DNA of 64,000 nt from the NCBI GenBank assembly GCA_965216845.1, contig OZ244200.1:310001-374000 (forward strand). Reading direction: 5' to 3'. How positions within the stretch are numbered: position 1 is the first letter of the stretch; each line of letters starts with the position of its first letter. The notes under the pieces were generated by a model. The model saw nothing but the letters and a program-made list of their open reading frames with translations. It did no database searches and was not told the origin of the DNA. Of this stretch, positions 34,614-45,200 are shown piece after piece. Position numbers and translations under genes: made by a program. The DNA comes from Panacagrimonas sp965216845 (GTDB taxonomy: Bacteria; Pseudomonadota; Gammaproteobacteria; Nevskiales; Nevskiaceae).

Positions 34614-36614
34614 TCAGCTCGCCAGCAGGCGGGAAACGCGCTCCACCAGATTTTCCACGGTGAAGCCAAAGTGCTTCATCACGTCCGCCAGCGGCGCGGA
34701 CTCGCCGTATGTGTCGATCCCCAGTACGTCGCCATCCAGGCCGACGAATGCGCGCCAGTAGTTGCTGACGCCGGTTTCCACCGCGATGCGCTTGCGCAAG
34801 GTCGGCGGCAATACCGAATCCCGATACGCCTGATCCTGTGCCGCGAATGCCTCGGCGCAGGGCATGGAGACCACGCGCACGGATGTACCGGCTTGCGCCA
34901 ATTGTTGCGCCGCCTCAACCGCCAGCTGCACTTCCGAGCCGGTGGCGATGATCACCGCTTGCGCCTGCGAATCCGGCTCGTACAGGACGTAGCCACCGCG
35001 CGCGGCGTCGGCAAACTGACTTGGCGGATGCGCCTGCGGCGCCAGATTCTGGCGCGTCAGCGCCAGCGCGGTTGGACCGTCCTTGCGTTCGACCGCCGCA
35101 CGCCAGGCGATGGCCGTTTCGAATTCATCCGCCGGCCGCCAGACCTGCAGCTTGGGCATGATGCGCAGCGAGGCCAGATGTTCCACCGCCTGATGGGTGG
35201 GACCGTCCTCGCCCAGGCCGATGGAGTCGTGGGTGTAAACGAAGATGCTGCGGGTGTTCATCAGCGCCGCCAGGCGCACCGCGTTTCTGGCGTAATCACT
35301 GAAGGTCAGAAAGGTGCCGCCGTAGGGAATCAATCCGCCGTGCAGCGCCATGCCGTTCATCATCGCGGACATGCCGAACTCGCGCACGCCGTAGCTGATG
35401 TAGTTGCCGGCCAGCGCGCCGGGACGCACGCGCTCGGCCCCCTTGAACTCGGTGCAATTGGATTCGCTCAGATCCGCCGAGCCGCCAACCAATTCCGGCA
35501 GATTCGGCGCGATGGCTTCAATGACTTTCTTGGACGCCTTGCGCGTCGCCGTGGCTTTTTCTGCCTTGGCCGCCTCGGCAATCATCGCGTCCGCCTGCTG
35601 CGCCCAGTCCGCCGGCAGCTCGCCCTTCATGCAACGCGTGAATTCAGCCGCCAGTTGCGGCTCGGCGGCGGCGTATTGCTGCATTAAATCGTTCCAGCCT
35701 TGCTGCGCTTGCTGGCCGCGATCCGTCGCATTCCATCCGGCTTGAACGTCTTGCGGAATCTCAAATGGCGCGTGCGCCCAGCCCAGCTTTTCCTTGGCCA
35801 GCGCCATCTCTGCCTCACCCAAGGGCGCGCCATGAACTTTGCCGCTGCCCTCCAGATTCGGCGCGCCAAAGCCAATCACGGTCTTGCAGCAAATCAGCGT
35901 CGGCTGATCCACCGAGGCGATGGCGGTCTGGGTGGCGATTTTCAGCTCAGCCGCGTTGTGACCGTCCACATTGCGGATGACCTGCCAGCCGTAGGCTTCA
36001 AAACGGGCGGGGGTGTCATCGGAGAACCAGTCTGCGACTTCACCGTCGATGGAAATGTTGTTGTCGTCATAAAAGACGATCAACTTGCCAAGTCCCAGCG
36101 TGCCGGCCAGGGCGCAGACTTCATGCGAGATGCCCTCCATCAGGCAGCCGTCACCGGCGAACACGAAGGTGCGGTGGTTGACGATCTCCAGATCTTCACG
36201 ATTGAAGCGCGCGGCGAGCAGGCGTTCGGCCAGGGCCATGCCCACCGCGTTGGCCAGACCCTGTCCCAGGGGGCCGGTGGTGGTCTCCACGCCCGGCGTG
36301 ATGCCGAATTCCGGATGGCCCGGCGTCTTGGAGTGCAGCTGACGGAAGTTCTTCAGCTCGTCCAACGACAAGTCATAGCCGCTCAAGTGCAGCAGCGCGT
36401 ACAACAGCATGGAGCCGTGGCCGTTGGACAGCACGAAGCGATCGCGATCCGGCCAGGTCGGATCGCTTGGGTTGTGTTTCAGAAAGTCGTTCCACAACAC
36501 CTCGGCGATGTCCGCCATGCCCATGGGCATGCCGGGATGGCCGGAGTTGGCCTGTTGCACCGCGTCCATCGCCAGTGCTCTGACGGCGTTGGCCAGTTCC
36601 AGACGCGTCGGCAT
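34614..36614 (-). CDS. tkt: Transketolase
   Basis: A 666-residue thiamine-diphosphate enzyme of the pentose phosphate pathway. The TPP motif is FAGDGCLMEGISHEVCALAG. Further segments are GPLGQGLANAVGMALAERLL, FVYTHDSIGLGEDGPTHQAV (phosphate-binding His and Glu) and ALALTRQNLAPQ. Length matches the family. First gene of the tkt-gap-pgk group. Confidence 0.97.
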   Translation of the reverse strand: MPTRLELANAVRALAMDAVQQANSGHPGMPMGMADIAEVLWNDFLKHNPSDPTWPDRDRFVLSNGHGSMLLYALLHLSGYDLSLDELKNFRQLHSKTPGHPEFGITPGVETTTGPLGQGLANAVGMALAERLLAARFNREDLEIVNHRTFVFAGDGCLMEGISHEVCALAGTLGLGKLIVFYDDNNISIDGEVADWFSDDTPARFEAYGWQVIRNVDGHNAAELKIATQTAIASVDQPTLICCKTVIGFGAPNLEGSGKVHGAPLGEAEMALAKEKLGWAHAPFEIPQDVQAGWNATDRGQQAQQGWNDLMQQYAAAEPQLAAEFTRCMKGELPADWAQQADAMIAEAAKAEKATATRKASKKVIEAIAPNLPELVGGSADLSESNCTEFKGAERVRPGALAGNYISYGVREFGMSAMMNGMALHGGLIPYGGTFLTFSDYARNAVRLAALMNTRSIFVYTHDSIGLGEDGPTHQAVEHLASLRIMPKLQVWRPADEFETAIAWRAAVERKDGPTALALTRQNLAPQAHPPSQFADAARGGYVLYEPDSQAQAVIIATGSEVQLAVEAAQQLAQAGTSVRVVSMPCAEAFAAQDQAYRDSVLPPTLRKRIAVETGVSNYWRAFVGLDGDVLGIDTYGESAPLADVMKHFGFTVENLVERVSRLLAS

Positions 36615-36693
36615 GAGTCGTGATCTCCCAAAAAAAGGCCGCGTATTTTCGAGCGGGGCCGGCGTCGCGGCAAGCCAGCCTGATGAAACGCAA

Positions 36694-36714
36694 CGGCCCG
36701 GAATCTCCGGGCCG
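36694..36714 (-). terminator. Possible hairpin terminator after rpoZ
   Basis: A 9-bp perfect stem CGGCCCGGA / TCCGGGCCG with a 3-nt loop, 35 bases past the rpoZ stop and before tkt. There is no good T-run on the minus strand, so it may be an attenuator or a processing hairpin rather than a full terminator. Confidence 0.4.
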
Positions 36715-36748
36715 CTGTAGAACCTGTCAGGACCGCATGCGGCCTGGA

Positions 36749-37012
36749 TTACAAATCGAAACTGGCGTCCAGCGGCTCCAGGTCGACCTTGGGCTGCTGA
36801 ATGGCCGGCAGCTCCGGCTCCGCAAGCACGCCTTTGCCGACGAAACCATCCGCCACTTCACGCAAGGCCAGCACCGTGGATTTGTGATTGGCCCAGGGCA
36901 GATTGGCGTCGGCACCACGCGCCAACTGACGTGAGCGCTTGGCGGCCACCAGTGTCAACTCGAACTGGTTGGGAATCCGTTCCAGACAATCTTCAACGGT
37001 TACGCGCGCCAT
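36749..37012 (-). CDS. rpoZ: DNA-directed RNA polymerase omega subunit
   Basis: 87 residues: MARVTVEDCLERIPNQFELT, VAAKRSRQLARGAD are the omega signature. It helps assemble the beta' subunit. It is 45 bases after gmk, the usual order; spoT, the customary next gene, is not here. Confidence 0.97.
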   Translation of the reverse strand: MARVTVEDCLERIPNQFELTLVAAKRSRQLARGADANLPWANHKSTVLALREVADGFVGKGVLAEPELPAIQQPKVDLEPLDASFDL

Positions 37013-37057
37013 CGGTGGCCATCCTGTACAAAAAAAGGGGCGCGATTTTAGCCGATC

Positions 37058-37702
37058 TCAGCCGGCGCCATCCAGCACCGCGTCCGTCAACTCAGCCAAC
37101 AGCGCCTTGTGGGACTGCTGTTGCAAGGTCCGCCGCCGCCCCGCCGCAGTCAAAATCGCATTGAGTTCGGACAGCGCCTGATCAAAGTCGCGGTTGACGA
37201 TCAGGTAGTCGTATTCGTGCCAATGCGCGGTTTCCGCCCGCGCCTGCTGCATGCGTGCGGCGATGGTCTGCGCATCGTCCTGGGCGCGATCACGCAGACG
37301 TCGCTCCAGCTCGGGCAAGGACGGCGGCAAGATGAAAACGCCGATCGCATCGGGCATGGCCGCGCGGATCTGTTGCGCCCCCTGCCAGTCGATGTCCAGC
37401 AGGACATCGGTTCCCGACGCCAGCAGCGATTCGGTGACGGACCGCCCCGTACCGTAACGCCGCCCGAATACCCGCGCGTGCTCCAGAAAGGCATCGGCCT
37501 GCGCCATGCGTTCGAATTCGGCGTCGCTGACGAAGTGATAGTGCACGCCGTCCTGTTCCCCCGGACGCGCCTGGCGGGTGGTGTAGGACACCGAAATCCG
37601 CACCGATTGCCCCGCCGCTGCGGCTTGCCGAACCAGCGCCCGCGTCAGGCTGGTCTTGCCCCCACCAGAGGGCGCGGACACGATCAACAGGCTACCGGGC
37701 AT
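37058..37702 (-). CDS. gmk: Guanylate kinase
   Basis: A 214-residue enzyme, GMP + ATP to GDP + ADP. The P-loop is LLIVSAPSGGGKTSLTRALV. The GMP-binding region is SVSYTTRQARPGEQDGVHYH and VSDAEFERMAQADAFLEHAR, with DVLLDIDWQGAQQIRAAMPD and DYLIVNRDFDQALSELNAIL. ATG 37702 is the family start; the longer frame adds MEARP. Confidence 0.97.
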   Translation of the reverse strand: MPGSLLIVSAPSGGGKTSLTRALVRQAAAAGQSVRISVSYTTRQARPGEQDGVHYHFVSDAEFERMAQADAFLEHARVFGRRYGTGRSVTESLLASGTDVLLDIDWQGAQQIRAAMPDAIGVFILPPSLPELERRLRDRAQDDAQTIAARMQQARAETAHWHEYDYLIVNRDFDQALSELNAILTAAGRRRTLQQQSHKALLAELTDAVLDGAG

Positions 37703-37798
37703 GGGTCTGGCCTCCAAGGGTCAGCGCGGAGTATGACGCCCGCCGCGGGTGTGGCGCCAGCCATCCATGGCAGCTGCGGACCGCAGCATCCGGGCGCC

Positions 37799-39073
37799 TC
37801 ACCGTCGGCGCAGGGCAAGGTGACGCGCCACGGTTGCGGCAACCAGGCCCAGCGCCGCAAATCCGGCCAGCAGGAGAAACACCTGCTGATGCCCGGTGGC
37901 GCCGGGCGAGGCGTCCAACAAGTAACCGATCAGCGGCCCGGCGAAAATATCCGGCGTGAAGCCGATCACCGACACCACCCCGACGGCGGCGCCGGTCGCG
38001 GCCATCGGCACCCCGACCTCGCCCATGATGGCGAAATACACGCCGCGCACCGCATAGATGCCCAGGCTGATGCCCAGAATACTGAGCAGCGCAAAAGACG
38101 GAATGCCCAGCGGCAACCATTGCATCCCCAGGCTCAACCCGACGAGGGCGATCAACGCAAAACCGACCATGAGCGTGCGTGTGCCGCTGATGCGCTCGGC
38201 AACAAAGCCTGCGGCGACCGCGGCAACGGGGCGCATCCAGAACGCGATACCAGCCAGGCTGGCGGCCTCCACGTCGTCGTAACCCAGCACATCGCGCGCG
38301 AACAAGCCAAAGTTATCGGTCGCCTTGTAGGCCACGTAGGCGCAAACCACAATCAGCGCCTGACACCACAGCCCGGGCATGCGCAACACCCGCTTCAGGC
38401 CCGCCCCCCTGATGTGATCTTCGCCACATGCCGAGGGCGCCTGTTCCGGAATCACCCACCAGACCAGCCCGGCCACGGCCAGGGTGACACCGCTGCAAGA
38501 CAGTATGACGACCTGCAACGCCCAAGCGCGTTGCGCCGGATCGTCGATCGAATGCTCCAATTGCGCGGACAACAGGGCGACGGTGAACGCGGCCAGAACG
38601 GCAGCGGTCAGGCCGCGCCCGCCATCGAGCAAGCCATAGGCGCGCCCCTGCTGGTCGACGCCACCCCACATCCGCGCGGCGCGCATCAGCGCCGCCCAGA
38701 ACAGGAGAATCGACGTCACCCCCCAATAGCCATAAAGCCACTGCAATCCGGCCGCCGAGGGAAGGCTCGCCATCCACAGCCCACCGAACGCGGTGGCCAC
38801 CAGCGCCAGGCTCATCAAGCGCCGCGCCGAAAAGCGATCCGCCAGCGGACCGCCCAGCAAGTAACAGATCGCGGCCGTCACCCCGTAGACGGAAAAAGCG
38901 CTGCCCAACTGAAAATTGCTCAGCCCAAGAACATCCAGCAAGGTCGGCCGAAACACGCGCGCGACCACAAACGGCAGCAGAAAAACGGTTTCGCCCGCCA
39001 GCATCAGCACCACCAAGCCAGGCACCCCGCGCGTCCTTGGGCTTGCCGCTGGGGTGCATTGTCGCCTCGTCAC
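37799..39073 (-). CDS. MFS transporter
   Basis: A 424-residue protein with about 12 membrane helices. The cytoplasmic loop between helices 2 and 3 has LLGGPLADRFSARRLMSLAL, the MFS motif A. A related motif in the second half is AAGFVAERISGTRTLMVGFA. It starts with GTG at 39073 and has no strong ribosome-binding site. It is divergent from the glycine betaine synthesis genes over a shared 191-base region, so may export or import a related osmolyte or precursor; the substrate is not predictable. Confidence 0.82.
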   Translation of the reverse strand: MTRRQCTPAASPRTRGVPGLVVLMLAGETVFLLPFVVARVFRPTLLDVLGLSNFQLGSAFSVYGVTAAICYLLGGPLADRFSARRLMSLALVATAFGGLWMASLPSAAGLQWLYGYWGVTSILLFWAALMRAARMWGGVDQQGRAYGLLDGGRGLTAAVLAAFTVALLSAQLEHSIDDPAQRAWALQVVILSCSGVTLAVAGLVWWVIPEQAPSACGEDHIRGAGLKRVLRMPGLWCQALIVVCAYVAYKATDNFGLFARDVLGYDDVEAASLAGIAFWMRPVAAVAAGFVAERISGTRTLMVGFALIALVGLSLGMQWLPLGIPSFALLSILGISLGIYAVRGVYFAIMGEVGVPMAATGAAVGVVSVIGFTPDIFAGPLIGYLLDASPGATGHQQVFLLLAGFAALGLVAATVARHLALRRR

Positions 39074-39264
39074 TGGGTCAGCTCATTAGACAGTCGCCGC
39101 CGTATTGCATACCCTGAAGGGGAAAGCAGCGCACAACGCGCCGCGAAGGCACATCAGCATTTCTGGTTCGCATCGGTTTCACCGAGCCAGCTATTAGCGT
39201 CGTTGCATCGTAGGCAACACCGTTCACCTTCGCCAGCTTACTCACCAGACCCCAAGGAGTCAGC

Positions 39265-40089
39265 ATGACGACCGCGAGTGTATTTGATCGGCCGATAGAG
39301 CAGAACTATGGCAAAGATCCATTGGCCGTACGAGAAACAGACAAGTATCAAACCGAATACGTAAAGACCTTCGTCGAAAAATGGGATGAGCTCATCGACT
39401 GGGACGCCCGCGCCCAGAGCGAAGGCGATTTTTTCATCCAGGCACTCAAGGAGCGTGGCGTCAAAAAGGTTTTGGACGTTGCCACCGGCACCGGCTTTCA
39501 TTCCGTGCGCTTGCGCGAAGCGGGCTTCGAGGTCGTATCAGCCGATGGCAGCCCTGAAATGCTGGCCAGGGCCTTCGAAAATGCGCGCCAGCGCGGTCAC
39601 ATTCTGCGCACCGTCCAGGCCGACTGGCGCTGGCTGAATCGCGATGTATACGGAAAATATGACGCCGTCATCTGCCTGGGCAACTCGTTCACGCATCTTT
39701 TCGACGAGCGCGATCGCCGCAAGGCGCTGGCCGAGTTCTACGCGGCCCTGCGGCACGATGGCGTGCTGATTCTGGACCAGCGCAACTACGACATGATCCT
39801 GGACGACGGCTTCAAGTCCAAGCACGCGTATTACTACTGCGCGGACAACGTCAAGGCCGAACCCGAACACGTCGATGAAGGCTTGGCACGTTTTTGCTAC
39901 AGCTTCCCGGACGGGTCCGAGTTCCACCTCAATATGTTCCCGCTACGCAAGCAATACGTCATCCGCCTGATGCAGGAAGTTGGCTTTCAGGATGTTCAAA
40001 CCTTTGCGGACTTCCAGGAAACCTACAAACAGGACGACCCGGATTTCTACATTCACATTGCCGGCAAGAAACATCCGGACGAAGACTGA
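39265..40089 (+). CDS. Glycine/sarcosine N-methyltransferase
   Basis: A 274-residue SAM-dependent methyltransferase that methylates glycine to sarcosine and then dimethylglycine, the first steps of de novo glycine betaine synthesis. The SAM motif is VKKVLDVATGTGFHSVRLRE. Also present are the family's early QNYGKDPLAVRETDKYQTEY and FVEKWDELIDWDARAQSEGD. This arrangement is known from halophiles such as Ectothiorhodospira. AAGGAG precedes the ATG. It pairs with the next gene, 13 bases downstream. Confidence 0.92.
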   Translation: MTTASVFDRPIEQNYGKDPLAVRETDKYQTEYVKTFVEKWDELIDWDARAQSEGDFFIQALKERGVKKVLDVATGTGFHSVRLREAGFEVVSADGSPEMLARAFENARQRGHILRTVQADWRWLNRDVYGKYDAVICLGNSFTHLFDERDRRKALAEFYAALRHDGVLILDQRNYDMILDDGFKSKHAYYYCADNVKAEPEHVDEGLARFCYSFPDGSEFHLNMFPLRKQYVIRLMQEVGFQDVQTFADFQETYKQDDPDFYIHIAGKKHPDED

Positions 40090-40102
40090 CCACCCGCCAC
40101 CC

Positions 40103-40939
40103 ATGAACACCCAAGCCAATGCGGTGGTTGACACCACCCGCGATTATTACGACAGCAGCGACGCCGACAACTTCTATTTCCATATCTGGGGCGGCGAAGA
40201 TATTCATGTCGGAATCTACGAAACCCCCGACGAACCGATCCGTGACGCCAGCCACCGAACGGTTCTGCGCATGTTGGCGTCATTGGGGCCAATCACCCCA
40301 CAGACCGCAGTGCTGGACATCGGCTCCGGCTATTGCGGCTCGTCGCGCGTCATTGCGCGCCAGTTCGGCTGTCAGGTCACCGCGTTGAACCTGAGCAGCA
40401 CGCAAAATGTGCGTGCGCGCGAACTCAACGCCAAACACGGCCTGGCAGACCGGATCGAAGTCATCGACGGCAGCTTCGAGGACATGCCGTTTGAAGCGGC
40501 CAGCTTTGATGTGATCTGGTGTCAGGACTCCATCCTGCACAGCGCCAGGCGTCAAACCGTGTTCAATGAAGTGGATCGCCTGCTGAAAAGCGGCGGTCGC
40601 TTTATTTTTACCGACCCGATGCAGATCGATGGCGTCGACCCCAAAGTGCTGGAGCCGGTGCTGGCGCGCATTCACCTGCCATCCATGGGCTCGGTCACCA
40701 CGTATCAAGGCTATGCCGAAACGCTGGGCTGGAAAACGCTGGCCATCGACTCCATGCCCGAACAACTGACCCAGCATTATGGCAACGTACTCGCGGAACT
40801 GGAGTCCAGAAGCCAGGAGCTGGCCTCGCATTGCAGCGCCGATTACATCACGCGCATGAAAGCCGGCCTGAACCACTGGGTCACTGCCGGCAAGAACAAG
40901 GCGCTGGACTGGGGCATTCTGTATTTCCAGAAACCCTAG
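40103..40939 (+). CDS. Sarcosine/dimethylglycine N-methyltransferase
   Basis: A 278-residue SAM-dependent methyltransferase completing betaine synthesis: sarcosine to dimethylglycine to glycine betaine. Early motif NFYFHIWGGEDIHVGIYETP, SAM site AVLDIGSGYCGSSRVIARQF, and GSFEDMPFEAASFDVIWCQD. ATG 40103 follows the first gene by 13 bases; the frame is open further upstream within it. The cell can thus make its own compatible solute. Confidence 0.92.
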   Translation: MNTQANAVVDTTRDYYDSSDADNFYFHIWGGEDIHVGIYETPDEPIRDASHRTVLRMLASLGPITPQTAVLDIGSGYCGSSRVIARQFGCQVTALNLSSTQNVRARELNAKHGLADRIEVIDGSFEDMPFEAASFDVIWCQDSILHSARRQTVFNEVDRLLKSGGRFIFTDPMQIDGVDPKVLEPVLARIHLPSMGSVTTYQGYAETLGWKTLAIDSMPEQLTQHYGNVLAELESRSQELASHCSADYITRMKAGLNHWVTAGKNKALDWGILYFQKP

Positions 40940-40978
40940 CGCATCCAGCAGCTGAGCCGGCGCCTGCTCAGGCCCGGC

Positions 40979-41677
40979 TCAGCTGCCCGTTGAACGCGTG
41001 AAGCTCTGCCGTCCTTCGCGCTCCAGGCAATCGGAGAAACGACGCCCGCGTTCATCCCTGAACTGCCGCTCGGTCACGCGAACACCACTGATTCGATCCA
41101 CTCGAAAGTGCCTGAAGTCGCGTGCCGTCTCGCACCAGACGGTCAGCAGCCAGACGGAATCGAACACGGTAAGCCCGAGCGGGCGCGCAAGCCGCGTGGA
41201 AGACCGACCGGAAAGGTTCTGGTAGTCGATTTCCAGCACATTGCGCTGCCGCAGTGCGTCACGCAACACCTGCAGATGCGGGGTATTGGCGGCATCGCTG
41301 GGCCCGGCCTGGAACGAGCTGTCGAGAAACTCATGCCGCGCCTCTTCCCCGACTGCCGAGGCGATCTTGGCGGCGGCGCGGCGCGCCGCTTCGGACATGC
41401 CCGAGTCCGTGCGTGCCGCCACCAGCCGCACGCCGAGCGCAAGCGCGGACAGCTCGTCCTCGTCCAATCGTAGCGAAGGCATGAAGTAACCAGGCTCGAT
41501 CACATAGCCCACACCGCCTTCGCCACGGATTGGCGCCCCCATGGCCTGCAGGTCTGCAATATCCCGGTACAGCGTGCGCAGCGACACGCCCATGTCTTGC
41601 GCCAACGTTCGAGCCGGGGTGGCGTTACGCCGTAGTCGCAGTTCATCGAGCAATTGGAACAGCCGAAACAGTCTCAT
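40979..41677 (-). CDS. WYL-domain transcriptional regulator, YafY type
   Basis: 232 residues. The N-terminal winged helix is RLFQLLDELRLRRNATPARTL with MGVSLRTLYRDIADLQAMGA as recognition helix. The C-terminal WYL-like ligand domain is IDYQNLSGRSSTRLARPLGL and WLLTVWCETARDFRHFRVDR. ATG 41677 is preferred; a GTG at 41701 is in frame. Divergent from the small secreted protein gene, 69 bases away, which it probably controls. Confidence 0.85.
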   Translation of the reverse strand: MRLFRLFQLLDELRLRRNATPARTLAQDMGVSLRTLYRDIADLQAMGAPIRGEGGVGYVIEPGYFMPSLRLDEDELSALALGVRLVAARTDSGMSEAARRAAAKIASAVGEEARHEFLDSSFQAGPSDAANTPHLQVLRDALRQRNVLEIDYQNLSGRSSTRLARPLGLTVFDSVWLLTVWCETARDFRHFRVDRISGVRVTERQFRDERGRRFSDCLEREGRQSFTRSTGS

Positions 41678-41746
41678 CACACCACTGCCATTTTCTGACA
41701 CAGCCCGAAGTTAGCATGGCGCCGTCCAACGACAAAGGAGGTGGAC

Positions 41747-42220
41747 ATGAGAGCTGCAACGACGTTGATGTTTGCCATGAGCTTGATGGCCATGGCCGTT
41801 TCTGCCCAAACCCAGGAGGCCAAGATGCAAGAAACCAAGATGAAAGATCAGAACGAAGTATTTGCCGTCATCGACACCATGACGACCGCCTTTGCCAAGG
41901 GCGACATCGATACCGTCATGTCCACCTACGCGCCGGAGGCAGTGGTCGTTGGCGAGCCCGGCAAGCCGATAACGGGCAATTCCGAGCTGCGAGGCATGTT
42001 TGCATCCTTCGTCGAGGCCGGCGTTGCCTTCACTTACGGCGCTCACGAAGTCGTGATCGCCGGTGACACCGCCTTGCACCTGATGAAATGGACAGCGCCA
42101 CAACCCGACGGCGGAACAGCCAGCGCGCTTTCCGTTGCAGTGCTGCGCCGCCAACCCGATGGCGCCTGGAAGATGGTGATCGACCACCCATTTGGCGATG
42201 CGGTGATGGCGGCGCAGTAG
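41747..42220 (+). CDS. Secreted NTF2-like (SgcJ/EcaC/DUF4440) protein
   Basis: 157 residues: a signal peptide (MRAATTLMFAMSLMAMAVSA), a Lys/Gln/Met-rich linker, and a cone-shaped NTF2-like fold (FAVIDTMTTAFAKGDIDTVM, STYAPEAVVVGEPGKP, RQPDGAWKMVIDHPFGDAVM). Such domains bind small molecules; the role is unknown. AGGAGG is five bases before ATG 41747; an in-frame GTG at 41741 overlaps this site. The WYL regulator is divergent. Confidence 0.8.
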   Translation: MRAATTLMFAMSLMAMAVSAQTQEAKMQETKMKDQNEVFAVIDTMTTAFAKGDIDTVMSTYAPEAVVVGEPGKPITGNSELRGMFASFVEAGVAFTYGAHEVVIAGDTALHLMKWTAPQPDGGTASALSVAVLRRQPDGAWKMVIDHPFGDAVMAAQ

Positions 42221-42296
42221 TTTTTCGGCGACGCATCCGCCACCGGAGCGGTCGCCGCACCCCACCGGGTGCTGGCGACCGTGGTGACGGCTCGGG

Positions 42297-45200
42297 TTAG
42301 CCGCTACGGCTAGCGGCCCGCCAGATCAGGTAGAAGCGAAAAAGGTCGCGGGTATCAACGATGCCGTTGTGATCCAGGTCGGCGTCAGGATTGTAGCGCC
42401 GCTGGCCCTGGTAACTGAACAGTGAACGCAGCAGCAGGCGGTGGTCGTGGCCGTCAATGTCACCGTCGCCATCGATGTCGCCCTCCAGCGATGGCATGGT
42501 CAGGCTCAGCCCGACGATCACCGGGTCGTGATCCGAGGCACGATAGGGGTCGGAACCATCAAAAATGTCCGCGGGCCGGCCGAAATCCAGGTTGTAATCC
42601 AGGCCATCCGGTTCATCGGCATTGTTGTGCCATTCGGCCGCACCGTCGATCTGGGCGACGAGCGAAGATGTGGCAAAAGCGTGGTCCAGCGCCCCGGCCT
42701 GCCCGTCGAACACGAAGGAGTACAGGGGCGGCGTGGCAAAGGCGGTCAGCAGATTGCTGTACCCGGCGTCTTCCAGAAACCGCACCGGGTCTTCCATCAA
42801 ATAGGCGTTGAGATCGCCCACGATCAGGAAGTCCGCGTCGCCGGAACCGGTAGGATCGGTTTGCAGCCAGGCGTCCAGCGCCTGCACCCCGCGCAGGCGC
42901 GTGCCGTTTGAAAACCCGGCGCCGTCGTTGGCGTCTTCGTCATCCGGCCCCGGGCCGGCGCTGCCCTTGGACTTCATGTGGGTCACCACCACGGTGAATC
43001 GGCCTGCGCTGGCAGTCTCTTCGAAGGTGGCGGCAACCGGCGAACGGTTGGTGCCCGCACCGTCAAACACCGGCGTGCTTCCGAACAGATCGCTGACCAC
43101 CGGGTCGCTGTCGTCCAGCGATTCGACGGTGGTGCCGTCGGCAAGGCGTGCGGTCTGGGTGCAGTAGATGAAACCGGTGGCTATCGCGTCCGAGCCCGCG
43201 CGAACCACGGTATCCACCCAGTCGATATTCGCGCCACAGCTCGGTGTGCCGCCGGCCGCGTTCAGCGCCTCCACCAGATCGTCGATGGAACTGTTCTCAC
43301 CTTCGACGATGTCGTTTTCCAACTCGACGAGGCCGTAGATGTCCGCGTCGATGGCCTGCAGGGTGGTGACCAGCTTCTGAAGCTGACGGTCGTACTCGTC
43401 CTGCGAGTTGGCGCCGCGGCAAGCATCAGCCACCTGACTTCCACCCAGGAAACACTGCGAGCTGTTGCCAGTGTCCAGGGTGTTGAAGAAGTTCAGCACG
43501 TTGAAACTGGCGACTTTCAGATTTCCCGGGACCGGTGGAACCGTCGGGCGCTGGTTGGCGGCGACAAAGCCCGGCTCAACGGTCGGCATCAGCCGGTAGT
43601 GTTCGTCGCCGGAACCACCACTGCCGCGCGAGTAGTGCAGGACGCCGGTCAGATTACTTACCGTGTCGCCGCCGCGAACGGTGTTGGCGGCATCCAGTCC
43701 CGGCGCCGGGTAGCGGATCGGGTCGGGATTCTGGATGGAAGATCCGTCATCCAGCATCACCGTGCGGCGTGCCTTGTCGTCCAGATGCGTGGCAAACCCC
43801 GTGGCATCCGGCGCATTGGCGTTGGTGAACTGGAACAGGCGCCCGCCCTGTGAGAGCAGAATTTCGCCAAAGCGGTCCAGATTGAAGTACTCGGTCACGG
43901 AAAGAACGTCGGTGAACTGCACGAGCATGCCTTCGTACTGCTCCAGGTCGGCAATCAACTCGCCGTCCGCGTTGGCCACGGAAGCGGCCGCGGGCAGGCT
44001 GACAGGCGTTGGAGAAATCGTGCCCTGCGTGCCGGTGTTGTGGACGATGCCGGCGGTGGCCGAAATCTCGGTCAGGCCAAAAAACTCGGTGGCCTCGCCA
44101 GTAACGATCACGCGGTCACCCACGGCAACGTCCACCAAAGGACTGGTGCCGTCAAAAACGAAAATACCCTCCGAGGTAAGCGTATCCGCATCCGGGCTCT
44201 CTTCCTGGATGTAGAAGCCGCGCAGATCCCCGTCGTCGCCACCGCTGTTGCCGTCCTGAAAGTCACCGGTCACGATGCCGGCGACCCGCACCACCTGGCC
44301 GTTGTACGGCGTCGCGTCGCCACTGCCTTGCACGTCATGGATGGAAAGATCGATCGGGCAGCCGGCGAACCTGCTGCCGTCGATCCGCGTTCCGGGCGAG
44401 AACAGCGTGCCGTTTGATCCGGTCGCCCCGCTGTGAGGATCGAAGCTGGTGCCACTGATATCCGGATCGCGGGTCCTGGCGTCGCCATCGTCCGCGCCGC
44501 TGCCGTAGTCCGCGCTTGCCTGCATGCCACCGTCTGCATCCGCCAGTACCAGCGTGTCGCCACCGTTGTTGAGCTGGATCAGGCCGGTGTCGGCGGTCTG
44601 GACCAGCGCGCCACCAAAATCGCCGGTCGGGGTACCACCGCCAAACACCACCATGGCGCAGCCCGTCGGGATGATGGTATCCGCCGGGAACGTATGGCGA
44701 ACGCCGGCCGGGCCGCCGAACTGGGCGCTGGCCCCGTCAACATCAGAGAGCGTCCAGCCCGAGATATTCAGCGGTGCACCGCTGTTGTTGACGATCTCGA
44801 CGAACTCGTCCTCAAAGTGGTCAGCGGTGCCATCGCCGTTGGCATCGCCGGCGCTGTTGCTGGCGGGCTTCACCAGGAACTCGTTGATCAGCACATCGGA
44901 GGGCGTTGGAGGCGGCGTGCCGCCGAACGATTGCCCGTTGTTGACCGCGTCCGGTGTTTCGGCCACCGGACCCGACCAGGTGAAATCTTCGTATTCGTTG
45001 CCGGTTCCAGTGAGTTGGAGTGACTCGCCAGCTGCACCTGGCTCCTCGACGCCGATGTCAGTGGACATCAGTCCCGTCGCTGGCCCGCTCCCAGCGGTAA
45101 AAACCCCCTCATAGGAAAGAAACTGAACAACGTTGCTGGACGCGTCGATCAGCGCTAGCCCGTCCGGCGCACCGTTCTGAATTCCGGAGCGAAGGAAGGC

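Noticed and set aside
39078..39266. 62-residue minus-strand frame in the MFS/betaine intergenic region
   Set aside because: Overlaps the likely divergent promoter region and has no recognised features.
37109..39268. Plus-strand open frame of 719 codons over gmk and the MFS gene
   Set aside because: Crosses two well-supported minus-strand genes; Arg/Gly/His-rich reading with no domain.
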